Part shown: one piece after another, positions 47,515 to 59,452 of the stretch | Position numbering within the stretch: the first letter of the stretch is position 1 | How the letters are laid out: each line of letters starts with the position of its first letter | Source: Eutreptiella sp. 'Long Island Sound 2002' | Lineage: Eukaryota > Euglenozoa > Euglenophyceae > Eutreptiales > Eutreptiaceae | Direction of reading: 5' to 3' | Length of the DNA: 64,000 bases | NCBI GenBank assembly: GCA_964036045.1 | Contig: OZ038383.1 | Coordinates: 63,679,725-63,743,724 of the forward strand | Translations under genes and position numbers: made by a program | Notes under the pieces: model-generated | Databases searched by the model: none | The model's input: the letters and a program-made list of their open reading frames with translations, nothing else | Told to the model about the DNA's origin: nothing

Positions 47515-50108
47515 CTATCGTGAGTGTTCAGAAAATACGAAAGTCTGATTGGCAAGCTGGCCAATGGTTTCTCTGTATATCGGGCGCCACGTGGGGGCGA
47601 TTTGATTCAGGTAGGAGTCGTCTTCCAGTAGCTGTCCCACTGTAAGTATGCCCTCCCTGATGAGCGACGGTGACGAATACGTATGGAAATGGGCGTTCTT
47701 GAACAAAACATTGTGCCACAGGGGCATATCGTAGCTCAGAGCGTCTGGAGGGTTAACATTCAAACCTTGTCGTAGGAGCAAGAAAGACTTTGCACTAAAG
47801 GCTAAATAGGGGAGGGAGATCCAAGGCAAATTGATGTCCATTTGAAACCAACCAAGTTGGGCCGGGGTGACAGTAATAGCTCTGGGCCCCGCCCAGGCCT
47901 CAAATTGTGCAAACACAGTCGGGGGGATTTCCGCAGGACGTAGAGTATAGTTCACGAAAAGGGCTGAGTGATGCCACCACAGAAAATAATGCGGCTGAGC
48001 CAAGCTAAGCCCCCCTTGGGACTCGGGGAGAGCTAGGATATCCTGGGTCAACCCCCATGAGTTCAGTCCCAATGCTATGTTGTAGATTGTTTTCAAAGAG
48101 TCCACCACCTTCTTGACTGGAAAAATCACACGTGCTGGGTACACAAGCACCGGGAGGATCCACATTTTTAACAAGAACACTCGCTCTTTTAGAGTTAAGT
48201 TCCAGTGTTGCATTGAGGGTGCCCTCCCAAGGGCCTTTTGTAAAGCTGGTGCGAAGGCCTCTTCGGGTGCCACGTAACCCAATTTTACCCCTAGGTATGT
48301 GTAGGCTGTTTGGACATTGATGCCAGTGGCGTCCAGGAGTTCCTGTTCCGAGGTTTCCCATGGGCCAACAATCAGGATTGCTCCTTTATCGTGGTTTATC
48401 TGGAGTCCACAAAATTGAGAAAACATTTTCATAACTTCAATGCAAGAGCGTAGGGCAAGAGCCGCCTGCAGGGGGGCATCACGGATGATGATTAGCAAAT
48501 CATCTGCATACAACAATACCGTTACAGTAGGGGACAGTTCCATCAAATACGTAGAGATCGGGGAAATCAAAACCGCAAAGAGTGAGGGGGATAAGGGGCA
48601 ACCCTGTCTGATGCCTGACGTGGGTGTAATTATTTCATGTAGCATCACTGTGCCGTGCACAATCAGTGCCATGGGCGCCTTGAACAGAAGCATTAGTAGC
48701 TGGATCATTTCCGTGGGGAGGCACATATGGGTGAAAAATGCTTGTGCGTATGAGTGTGCTACCGAATCATAAGCTTTCCGAAAATCAATCGGGCAGAAGA
48801 GCCCTTCCTGCATAGCACTCCAGGAGCCAAACGCATTCCATAGATGGTCGAATATACACCTGCCTTTAATGAAGCCCTTTTGGTGCACCGGGGTGAGGGC
48901 CGCAATGAAATCCTGTAACTGTAGGGAGACACACGATGCAATCCACTTGTGACAAGTGTTTTGCAGAACCAACGGCCTAAGGTCTTTAACTGTCACTGTC
49001 CCACGGGTTTTCGGGATCACGTTAAGCAGGGCCAGCGCCCAGTCCTCATTCATTGTGCCCGAACGGTAGTATCCCTGAATCAAGTTATGCATCACCGGGC
49101 TAAATTTTTCAGCAAATGAAGCATATATAGAGCAGGGAACGCCATCCAGGCCTGGTGCCGAGGTTCTGTTCAAAGCAAGAAGAGCTGCGTGCACTAGCGG
49201 GGCCGAAAGCGGCTTAATGAGCATTTCTGCCATCAGGGGTATGTTTTTGGACTTAAAAAAGGAGGCCAGGTAGGAATGGCATTCTGTCAGTGGCTGCCCC
49301 CCAACCGACATCGTTTGTTGCCAGAAGGATGCGATCTCAGAGGCAATGGCATGTGGATCACACAAGACCTGTCCTGTTTTATGCCTGAGAGACATCAGTT
49401 TTCTTTTCGACTGTAGCTGCTTCACCAGTCGCCACACCTCCTGGCGTGTACTGCGCGCTGGGGCGTCGTAGGGTTCGTGCATAAGAGTCTTTAACTTATC
49501 CAGCACCATGGCACACGACCGATCCCTCTGCTGGGATTCCGCCATGTGCGCCAGCAGTGAATAGGCCGAGGCTGGGTCAGGGATCGACGGGTAGCCATTA
49601 GCCCAGAGGTAGTGCCATGCTTGGGGGCACAGCCTAAGTCTGGTAGACTCCATTACCAGTACCTGTGGCTCTGTGAAACCTGTCAAGGTATGTTTGGTTT
49701 CGTATTGTACCGCTCTCCGCCGGATGAGCGACGGTGCTTTATCCCACCAGATTTCCCCCTCTCCTGGAATTGTTTGTAATTGGCTCTTGATTTCTGCAAC
49801 CTCTTCCTCATCGCACAAAAACCCAATGGGGCAGCGTTTTCTACGAGTAGCTGCCGGGGCCGACGGGCAGCGTAAGCCCAATAAAACTAATTTTTGATCA
49901 GAATCGGCCAGAAAGGTGGGGTAGCATTCTGAAATAAAAGACTCCATACTGTAGGGGATGTGGATTCTGTCGATTCTGCGGCGTCTGTCGCAGGACTGGG
50001 CCTGGTTATCTTCATCAGGGGTTTGTGCCTTCTGCCGTTTCGAATTCTGTTGTGGCGTGTTCGTGTGGGGCTTTGACCTTGATGATGGGAAACCCCAGGT
50101 CCATCCGT
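47515..50108 (-). CDS. LINE reverse transcriptase (5'-truncated ORF2)
   Basis: This is the RT part of the retroelement, which would copy element RNA at a nicked target. The open frame runs on upstream to 50340, but codons before 50108 come from 85-bp satellite sequence, so they are not native. Motifs in order: end of the APE endonuclease (RIDRIHIPYS), SAPGLDGVP, the HQKGFIKGR region, motif A DFRKAYDSV (48766-48786), motif B SGIRQGCPLSPSLF (~48587-48618), motif C YADD (48499-48510), motif D GLQINHDKG and YLGVKLG. All residues expected for catalysis are present. The frame ends at TAG 47515-47517, beyond which homologous coding sequence continues in frame. The native start is lost. Confidence 0.9.
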
Positions 50109-50115
50109 GCCTTAG
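50109..50115 (+). repeat. LINE target-site duplication, right copy
   Basis: GCCTTAG next to the truncated 5' end of the element; the satellite resumes immediately as ATCCCAAGGGGTCCC. Confidence 0.88.
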
Positions 50116-50194
50116 ATCCCAAGGGGTCCCAAACACTTTAGTGTGGGGAACAAAATCAGAAGTGGCCCACAAGCGGGCCCGTTGGTACATAGCT

Positions 50195-50362
50195 CGTGCC
50201 GCTTGGGGTATTTGCACCGCATCAAAGCGGCGGACAAAATCAGAAGTGGCCCACAAGCGGGCCCGTTGGTACATAGCTCGTGCCGCTTGGGGTATTTGCA
50301 CCGCATCAAAGCGGCGGACGGAATGAGAAGTGCTGCACAAGTGGGCCGCATGGCAACCTAAC
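50195..50362 (+). repeat. Local 84-bp monomer duplication beside the LINE
   Basis: The monomer variant beginning CGTGCCGCTTGGGGTATTTG occurs at 50195 and again at 50279, while the equivalent units near 52726 and 55194 have it once. This is a small unequal-exchange duplication unique to this higher-order unit. Confidence 0.7.
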
Positions 50363-51240
50363 CTGTGCCCCCCTTGGGAGTCCCCAACGCTGCATAGCGT
50401 GGGACAAAATCACAGGTAGGCTGGGTGGCTACACAACCCTAGTCGCGTGTGGCGTGCCGAACACGCAGCAGTGGCCCACACATGGGCCGGGTGGCCACAT
50501 ATACCCTGCCGCATGGGGGGTTCCCAATGCTTCACAGTGGGAGACAAAATCAGAAGTGGGCAAAAGGCGGGCCAGGTGGTTACATAACCCCCGCCGCTTG
50601 GGAGATTCCCAATGCTTCAAAGCGGCAGACAAAATCAGAGGTGGCCCACAAGTTGCGCGGGTGGCTACATAACCCCTGCCACCTATGGGGACCCAACACT
50701 AAAGAGCGGGGGACAAAATCAGCAGTTGCTCACAAGTGGGCTGCGCGGCTAGATAACACCCACATAACCCCTGCCGCTTGAGAATCCCCAAAGCTTTAGA
50801 GCGGGGGACAAAATCACAGTTGGCCCACAAGTGGGGCAGGTGGATACATAACCCTTGCCGCCGAAGGGGTCACCAACACTTTAGAGCATGGAAGCCAATC
50901 ACAAGTGGCCCACATGTAGGCCGACTGGCTACAAAACACTTGCCGCCTCGGGGGTCCCCAACACTTCAAAAGGGGGGGGGAATCACAAGTGCCCCCAAAA
51001 GTGCGCTGGATGGCTACAAAACTCGTACCGCCTAATGGGTCCCAAACGCTTGGAAGCAAGAGACAAAATCACAGCTAGCCCACAAGTGGGCCACTTGGCT
51101 ACACAACCCCTGCCGCTTGAGGGGGTCCCCAACACTCTGGAGCCGGGGACAAAATCAGAGGTGGCTCGCAAGTGGGCCAGGTGCCTACATTGCCACTACC
51201 GTATGGGGGGTCCCCAACGCTTCAAAGCAGGGGACGTAAT

Positions 51241-51367
<127 letters not shown>

Positions 51368-51742
51368 CTACCGATGGCCGCCACCCAATGAATCCACTTC
51401 GTCAAATGTAACCAAACGCATTCACTACTAGATATTTTTCAAGAAAAGTAGGACCTAAAGAACCCGAAAGAAATAACAGCTCACAGCTGTTCACAGAACA
51501 CATTATAATATCAGCGATAGCCAGTCAATCAACGAAGTGCACTAAATGCAAATAGTGCAGACTGCAAGCTAAGTACATCTGTGAAACAACTTGGATCACT
51601 TGAGGCTTAACACCTGACAGTTCAAGCGGACTTCGAGTGCATAAACTCCGTGCAATGAGGTAAGAAAATCGAGAAGGTGGGGGCATATTGACGTGGCGAA
51701 AAATCAGTGGTGGTCGTCCGTCTGTGAAATCGGCTCTCCGGA
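51368..51742 (+). repeat. ~375-bp spacer, copy 4
   Basis: Same landmarks as the other copies and essentially identical to copy 5. Variants such as TTCGAGTGCATAAACTCCG are shared only by copies 4 and 5. Confidence 0.88.
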
Positions 51743-53714
51743 CGGCAAAATCAGAGGTGGCCCAAAAGTGGGCTTGGGGGTCCACAAGCCCTACTGCCTG
51801 TGGGGTCGCCAACACTTGAGAGTGGAGGACAAAATTATAATTGGCGCGCAAGTGGGCCCGGTGCCTACATAAGCCTTGCCGCCTCGGGGGTCCCCAATGC
51901 TCTAAAGCGGGCAGCGTAATGAGAGGTGGCTCACACGTGGGCCGGGTGGCTACATAGCCCTTGCCGCTTGGGGGGTCCCCAACGCTTCAGAGAAGGGGAC
52001 AAAATGAGCAGTGGCCGATAAGTGGGCCGGGTGGTTACCTAACCCTTACCACCTTCGTGGTGCCCGACGCTTCAAAGTGGGGGATAAAATCAGGAGTGGC
52101 GCACAAGAGGGCCGGCTGGCTACATAACTCGTGCCGCTTGGGAGATCCCCAATGATTCAAAACGGAGGACACGGTCAAAGGTGGCGCACAAGTGGGCGGG
52201 GTGGCTACATAACCCGTGCCACTTATGGGGTTTCCAACGTTTCAGAGAGGGGGGGAAAAACAGAGGTGGCCCACCCATGGGCTCAGTGGCTACATAACCC
52301 ATGCCGCCTAGGAGGACCCCAACGCTTCAAAGCGGGGGATAAAATCAGAAATGGGTCAAAAGTGGCCCACGTGGCTACATAAACCCTGCTACTTGGGGGG
52401 CCCCGAACACTTCATAGCGGGGAACGAAATCAGTAGCGGCACACATGTGGGCCGGGTGGCTACCTAAAAATTGCCGCCTTCGAGGTCCCCAACACTTCAT
52501 AGCGGGGGACGAAATCAGAGGTCGCTTCCAATTTGGGCAAAATATCTAGACAACCCCCTCCACTTGGAAAGTCCCCAACGCTCCAAAGCGGGGGATAGAA
52601 TCAGCAGTTGCCAACACGTGGGGCCGGGTGGCTACATAAGCCTTAGATCCCAAGGGGTCCCAAACGCTTTAGTGTGGGGGACAAAATCAGAAGTGGCCCA
52701 CAAGCGGGCCCTTGGGACATAAGTCGTGCCGCTTGGGGTATTTGCACCGCCTCAAAGCCGCGGACAAAATCAGAAGTGCTGCAAAAGTGGCCCGCGTGGC
52801 AACCTATTCTATGCCCCCCTTGAGAGTCCCCAACGCTGCACAACGTGGGAAAAAATCACAGGTGGCCCACAAGTAGGTTGGGTGGCTACACAACCCCAGT
52901 CACGTGTGACGTGCCGAACGCTTCAGAGCGGGGGACAAAATCAGCAGCGGCCCACACGTGGGCCGGGTGGCCACATATACCCTGCCGCATGGGGGGTTCC
53001 CAATGCTTCACAGTGGGAGACAAAATCAGAAGTGGGCAAAAGGCGGGCCAGGTGGTTACATAACCCCCGCCGCTTGGGAGATTCCCAATGCTTCAAAGCG
53101 GCAGACAAAATCAGAGGTGGCCCACAAGTTGCGCGGGTGGCTACATAACCCCTGCCACCTATGGGGACCCAACACTAAAGAGCGGGGGACAAAATCAGCA
53201 GTTGCTCACAAGTGGGCAGCGCGGCTAGATAACACCCACATAACCCCTGCCGCTTGAGAATCCCCAAAGCTTTAGAGCGGGGGACAAAATCACAGTTGGC
53301 CCACAAGTGGGGCAGGTGGATACATAACCCTTGCCGCCGAAGGGGTCACCAACACTTTAGAGCATGGAAGCCAATCACAAGTGGCCCACATGTAGGCCGA
53401 CTGGCTACAAAACACTTGCCGCCTCGGGGGTCCCCAACACTTCAAAAGGGGGGGGGAATCACAAGTGCCCCCAAAAGTGCGCTGGATGGCTACAAAACTC
53501 GTACCGCCTAATGGGTCCCAAACGCTTGGAAGCAAGAGACAAAATCACAGCTAGCCCACAAGTGGGCCACTTGGCTACACAACCCCTGCCGCTTGAGGGG
53601 GTCCCCAACACTCTGGAGCCGGGGACAAAATCAGAGGTGGCTCGCAAGTGGGCCAGGTGCCTACATTGCCACTACCGTATGGGGGGTCCCCAACGCTTCA
53701 AAGCAGGGGACGTA

Positions 53715-53835
<121 letters not shown>

Positions 53836-54210
53836 CTACCGATGGCCGCCACCCAATGAATCCACTTCGTCAAATGTAACCAAACGCATTCACTACTAGA
53901 TATTTTTCAAGAAAAGTAGGACCTAAAGAACCCGAAAGAAATAACAGCTCACAGCTGTTCACAGAACACATTATAATATCAGCGATAGCCAGTCAATCAA
54001 CGAAGTGCACTAAATGCAAATAGTGCAGACTGCAAGCTAAGTACATCTGTGAAACAACTTGGATCACTTGAGGCTTAACACCTGACAGTTCAAGCGGACT
54101 TCGAGTGCATAAACTCCGTGCAATGAGGTAAGAAAATCGAGAAGGTGGGGGCATATTGACGTGGCGAAAAATCAGTGGTGGTCGTCCGTCTGTGAAATCG
54201 GCTCTCCGGA
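53836..54210 (+). repeat. ~375-bp spacer, copy 5
   Basis: Same landmarks as copies 1-4; essentially identical to copy 4. Confidence 0.88.
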
Positions 54211-55936
54211 CGGCAAAATCAGAGGTGGCCCAAAAGTGGGCTTGGGGGTCCACAAGCCCTACTGCCTGTGGGGTCGCCAACACTTGAGAGTGGAGGACAA
54301 AATTATAATTGGCGCGCAAGTGGGCCCGGTGCCTACATAAGCCTTGCCGCCTCGGGGGTCCCCAATGCTCTAAAGCGGGCAGCGTAATGAGAGGTGGCTC
54401 ACACGTGGGCCGGGTGGCTACATAGCCCTTGCCGCTTGGGGGGTCCCCAACGCTTCAGAGAAGGGGACAAAATGAGCAGTGGCCGATAAGTGGGCCGGGT
54501 GGTTACCTAACCCTTACCACCTTCGTGGTGCCCGACGCTTCAAAGTGGGGGATAAAATCAGGAGTGGCGCACAAGAGGGCCGGCTGGCTACATAACTCGT
54601 GCCGCTTGGGAGATCCCCAATGATTCAAAACGGAGGACACGGTCAAAGGTGGCGCACAAGTGGGCGGGGTGGCTACATAACCCGTGCCACTTATGGGGTT
54701 TCCAACGTTTCAGAGAGGGGGGGAAAAACAGAGGTGGCCCACCCATGGGCTCAGTGGCTACATAACCCATGCCGCCTAGGAGGACCCCAACGCTTCAAAG
54801 CGGGGGATAAAATCAGAAATGGGTCAAAAGTGGCCCACGTGGCTACATAAACCCTGCTACTTGGGGGGCCCCGAACACTTCATAGCGGGGAACGAAATCA
54901 GTAGCGGCACACATGTGGGCCGGGTGGCTACCTAAAAATTGCCGCCTTCGAGGTCCCCAACACTTCATAGCGGGGGACGAAATCAGAGGTCGCTTCCAAT
55001 TTGGGCAAAATATCTAGACAACCCCCTCCACTTGGAAAGTCCCCAACGCTCCAAAGCGGGGGATAGAATCAGCAGTTGCCAACACGTGGGGCCGGGTGGC
55101 TACATAAGCCTTAGATCCCAAGGGGTCCCAAACGCTTTAGTGTGGGGGACAAAATCAGAAGTGGCCCACAAGCGGGCCCTTGGGACATAAGTCGTGCCGC
55201 TTGGGGTATTTGCACCGCCTCAAAGCCGCGGACAAAATCAGAAGTGCTGCAAAAGTGGCCCGCGTGGCAACCTATTCTATGCCCCCCTTGAGAGTCCCCA
55301 ACGCTGCACAATGTGGGAAAAAATCACAGGTGGCCCACAAGTAGGTTGGGTGGCTACACAACCCCAGTCACGTGTGACGTGCCGAACGCTTCAGAGCGGG
55401 GGACAAAATCAGCAGCGGCCCACACGTGGACCGGGTGGCCACATATACCCTGCCGCATGGGGGGTTCCCAATGCTTCACAGCGGGCGACAAAATCAGAGG
55501 TGGGCAAAAGGCGGGCCAGGTGGCTACATAAATCTTGCCGCTTGGGAGATTCCCAATGCTTCAAAGTGGAAGAGGAAAGCAGAGGTGGCCCACAAGTTGC
55601 GCGGGTGGCTACATAACCCCTGCCACCTATGGGGACCCAACACTTAGGAGCGGGGGACAAAATCAGCAGTGACTCACAAGTGGGTTGGGTGACTAGATAG
55701 CACCCACATAACCCCTGCCGCTTGGGAGTCCCCAAAGCTTGAGAGCGGGGGAAAAAATCAGAGTTGGCCCACAAGTGGGGCAGGTGGATATATAACCCTT
55801 GCCGCTGAAGGGGTCACCAACACTTTAGAGCATGGAAGATAATCACAAGGGGCCCACATGTGGGCCGATTGGCTACCAAACGTTTGCCGCCTCGGGGGTA
55901 CCAAACGCTTTAAAACGGGGTAAAAAATCAGAAGTG

Positions 55937-57114
55937 TAGGCTGCTGTGGTCGGCATGTCAAGGCCTTAGTGATGGGCTATGCCGGAGTCTTCGTGTGCAC
56001 GTGGTTAGGTCCTAGGTATGCTACGGGGGGGGGGGGCGGAGGGCAGTGAGCCTCTCCGTGTGGCGGTGGCACGGCGTGCGGGGCCACGGTTCGGGGACAG
56101 ATAGTGGGTGTGGCCGGCTTCGGGGAGAGCTTAGGACAGGAGGAGTCTAGGGGGGTGGTGCCCGCGGGGGAAGGGGGTGCACCTTGTGATGTCCTTTTCT
56201 TGGGGCACCGAGTTGGGTGGTTGAGAGGCTCTGGGGCTGATCTCGCTGTGGGAGGTTACTGCAGCTTCAACTGAGGTTGAAGTGTTGCGGGCTTACTGTG
56301 GGACTTGTGGAACGTCCCCATTATGGGCTCAGTTGTGTGTCCACAGCGTCCGCGGCGGGCGTGCCTGTCCTGGGGATGGGCCTGGTTGGACCTCTAGCCG
56401 GGAGGTGTGCAAACATCCTAATGGTTGGGGTTGTGGGCTTCGCTACTTGGCCCGGTGCCGTGTCGCTTGGTGGCGAGATGTCGTGAGCCTTTGCGTCCCA
56501 TGCACACCGGCCCATTTCTTTGAGACCTAGCTCCGGGTTGTGCACGAAGTGCTGCTATTGTTAGGGTGGTGTCCGCTGGGCGGCAACCTAGTCGAGGGGG
56601 GGGGGGGGGTAGCGGCAATGTGGGCAGCCCTAAAGGCTGGTCAGCTCGGGAGCACCTATGGTGTGCCCGGTTTGGCGGGGTGGGGGTGCTCGGGGTGTTT
56701 GGGGTAGAGCAGTTGAGTAAGGGGCAAGGGCGGGCCTCGCTTCGGGGAGGAGGCGGCCTTGAAGTTGTGGCAAGTGCGTTGTGGGTGGTCAGCGATGCAA
56801 CTCCTCCGGTGCCTTGTCAATCCATGCCTCCGGGGGGCTTGGTGGGGCCGAGGCCGCACAGTAGGGGGGCCAAGGCCGCACCGTTGGGAGGCGGATGGAG
56901 CGGGACGGCGATGTGCAGGTCGTGGCGGTGGATGCAGTGTGGTGATCCAGTGCGCTACAGCTGTGTACATGACGAGGAGGGGGAGCATAAAGGATATGAT
57001 GAAAAACCCCGATGACCGCACACCGAAGCAACCATCAGAGCCTGGCAAAAAAGAAGGTCGCACACCAAGACGTCAGATAGGCAACTCCTCCTAGTCCCAT
57101 TAGATTCGTCTTTT
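55937..57114. other. GC-rich unique sequence, no supported gene
   Basis: Begins abruptly where the 85-bp array stops. Strong G bias on the plus strand, with 12 G at 56025-56036 and 14 G at 56596-56609. Overlapping ORFs of up to 149 codons on both strands follow from the low stop-codon density of GC-rich DNA. None shows a domain or consistent composition. Confidence 0.5.
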
Positions 57115-57650
57115 GTGTCACCCCTGGCGCAACCTGACGCATCCTGACGCTGGCGTGACGCATCCAGTTCCTGCCACCTCCCTGATGCCCTCCTGGCGCC
57201 TGCCTGACGCCTCCCTGACGCTCCCCTCACGCCCGTCCAAAATGTGTGTGATCCCGTGATGCACTCCCAACGCTCTCCTCACTAGCGCGTGACGCAACCC
57301 TAAGATTCTTGGACACTGCCCTAATGCCTACCTGATGCACTCGTAATCCCCAACGCAGCCCAGACGCCTTGTGACGCTTTCGTGACAAATCGCCGCCGCT
57401 CTCGTGACGCGCTCTTGGCGCTTGCCTTACGCTCCCTTGATGGCCGCCTGACTCCTTCATGATGAATCCCTGATGCTCCGCTGGCGTCCCCCCGTCGCCC
57501 CCTTGACGGCTCTTTGACGCCCCCCTGATGCCGACCCAACAACCCGTGACGCCTCCCTAGCGCCTACCTCACGGTCCCCCTAAACCTACGTGACGCCCCC
57601 CCTACACGGTGCTGACGCCCCGCCCTAACGCCCCATTCAGGCCCGCGGGA
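57115..57650 (+). repeat. Degenerate TGACGC-rich minisatellite
   Basis: Dozens of CTGACGC, GTGACGC, CTGATGC and CTGGCGC words occur every ~8-14 bp, always in the same orientation, joined by C-rich spacers. There is no fixed period, so it is an eroded short tandem repeat. It changes sharply into unique AT-richer DNA after ~57650. Confidence 0.85.
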
Positions 57651-59030
57651 CGCCCACTTGGGAAATTCATTCATTATTCCTCATATCCCGCATTGCATCC
57701 CTACTTTAACCGAAAAACAATGATGGGGCACAATCGTACTATTTCAATCGTGCGCATTGTGAAAAACAAACCCGCCATCAATGAAACGCAAAATGTCCTC
57801 GTGGTGTTCTTTGCTCTTGTTTAGTTCCCATGCCGTCTTTGTGGGTGCAAAACACGCAATGAAAAAGAAACATCATCGCACGTTGCCAAATGTGTTTCTT
57901 ATGTCTTTTGGTGAAGATGGCATTAGGGTTTGCAATTATATGGTGTCTGCGTTTACCCACATCCTTCACGTTTGCGGAATCCTAACTCGGCATTCATGGG
58001 GATACACCACTCCATGGCGTTTCCTTCGTTCCAATAGCCCAAATTTCTTTGTGTTTGAGAACACATTCTCCATTAAAATGAGTTTCCGCAACACATAAAC
58101 GAAAAAACGAGGATGCTTTGTTGGAAAAAAAACGGATTATTCGCATTAGAAATAGGCACACCTTTGCAACTAGACGGTTGAAATGGCGATTGTATGTGTT
58201 GAAATCAACATGTTCACCATATTTTGACATTCCCCTCCCACCTGGGACAGACGGTCCGCGTCCACGGCGGCCACTTCCAAGAGGTGCACCACTAGTTACT
58301 TGTCCGCGATTCACTGCATCGCGAGGCGCGCCAAGCGGGTAATCATGCTTTCACAGGTGCGGTAATGCGAATCCCCGGGACGCATGTCCCGTTGAGGACC
58401 GTTCCGAAATAATTGTATCTTCTACCTTCGAGTGCCCTTTGTAAAAACTACCACTATAAAGGTATCATAGCATTACAAAGGTGCATGCTTAAACATGCTG
58501 AATTTTCAAGCAAACGCTTTCAATAACGTTTTCCGTCAAGCATGAGACTGACCTATGGAAATTGAATCATATAATTGTTAGATATGTCCGCGATGGTAAG
58601 TAAACACCCCTGCATCTAATAGTAAGTTATGAGCCCATTTCAAGTCTGAAAACTCTTTTTGGTCTCAAACCATCACAACTCACTATAACACCGTCCCTGA
58701 GGTGTTGAAGGTTGTATAGACTGTCTCCGGATCTCGATTGCACCAACCACCAATGATTTGAAATCCTAAAATGGAACTAGATTCAGAACAATGCTCCGAA
58801 TGATTTTTCTGATATTTGTGAACATGTGTTTTCGGCCTCGGCACACCTAAGATAGTGGGGCTTTTCATGAAAACATCTTAAAAAGACTAATTTGCCCATT
58901 GCTTCCCAAAAATAACCACTCAGGGGCCCGAGGACAAGAAACAACAGTGTGACCCAAAAAAGCAAAATTTTTTGTGCAGCTTCACATGGTGCTGGGACGC
59001 ACAGCATAGAAGGTAAAAAATGGTAGGAAA
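57651..59030. other. Unique sequence, no supported gene
   Basis: AT-richer than its neighbours. ORFs of about 105 codons on both strands (near 57781-58098 and 57994-58314) overlap each other and show no motif. No promoter or RNA gene can be supported. Confidence 0.45.
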
Positions 59031-59083
59031 ATGCTGAGCATATTGCTCAGGATATTTGGGGATGCTCAGCATTCATGCTCAGC
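59031..59083. repeat. 11-bp inverted repeat plus third half-site
   Basis: ATGCTGAGCAT at 59031-59041 and its exact reverse complement ATGCTCAGCAT at 59062-59072 form a stem with a 20-nt loop. A further ATGCTCAGC follows at 59075-59083. It lies just left of the 141-bp direct repeat. Confidence 0.75.
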
Positions 59084-59127
59084 AAATGGGACTCATATTG
59101 CAGGGTTGATCTCGGAAGTCCCAGCCA

Positions 59128-59268
59128 AAATTTCTTCCGAGCTCCCCCGGCACGGTCGGCTGGGAAGCCCATGGAACATTCCTACCGATATCGGTTGCGT
59201 TTTGGGACCCGATCTGGCTGCCAAAACTTCCGAGCATCTTTCCGAGGGATTTCAAAAACTTCCAGGCG
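59128..59268 (+). repeat. 141-bp direct repeat, left copy
   Basis: Matches 62931-63071 over 141 bp without gaps and with five mismatches by eye. Both copies start AAATTTCTTCCGAGCTCCCC. The pair brackets the 149-bp array and the 61.4-62.5 kb ORF. A minus-strand frame stays open through both copies. Confidence 0.9.
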
Positions 59269-59452
59269 TTTTTCCATCGGTTTTTTGTACAATGACCTAC
59301 ACCGTTCTTGGTTCCCAAATCCCACACCTCAGCAAAGAAACACACAAAAAGACAAGCATGACCGTTCACTTACGCTTGAAATGTGAATGCTCAGTGGCTT
59401 GCCTGTTCATTTCGGCTTGAACTGTGAATGCTGTACTCTCCTTCGCTGAGCA

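Larger units (their letters stand above)
45483..50108 (-). mobile_element. 5'-truncated LINE-type (non-LTR) retrotransposon
   Basis: A 4626-bp insertion on the minus strand within an 85-bp monomer, flanked by the 7-bp duplication GCCTTAG. Order in its own 5'-3' direction: the last piece of an APE-type endonuclease (RIDRIHIP, then SDQK where SDH is usual), a connector, a complete reverse-transcriptase domain, a zf-RVT-like CPLC...H...HC knuckle, RNase H, and a Pro/Ser-rich tail. The first ORF and most of the endonuclease are missing, as expected from 5' truncation during target-primed reverse transcription. The 3' end carries no poly(A) tail; it ends ...CATGATTGAGC against the duplication. One in-frame TAG and one frameshift break the polyprotein, so this copy is probably non-autonomous. 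Confidence 0.93.

Noticed and set aside
56566-57063. Overlapping ORFs of 135-149 codons on opposite strands
   Set aside because: High GC lowers stop frequency; both frames cross long G runs and show no domain.
57781-58314. 105-106-aa ORFs on opposite strands
   Set aside because: They overlap each other, lack motifs, and there is no splice or repeat support for either.
59079-59386. Minus- and plus-strand ORFs over the 141-bp repeat as a gene
   Set aside because: The peptide is open in both repeat copies but flanking codons differ and no start is shared, so I keep it as a repeat; a conserved exon cannot be excluded.
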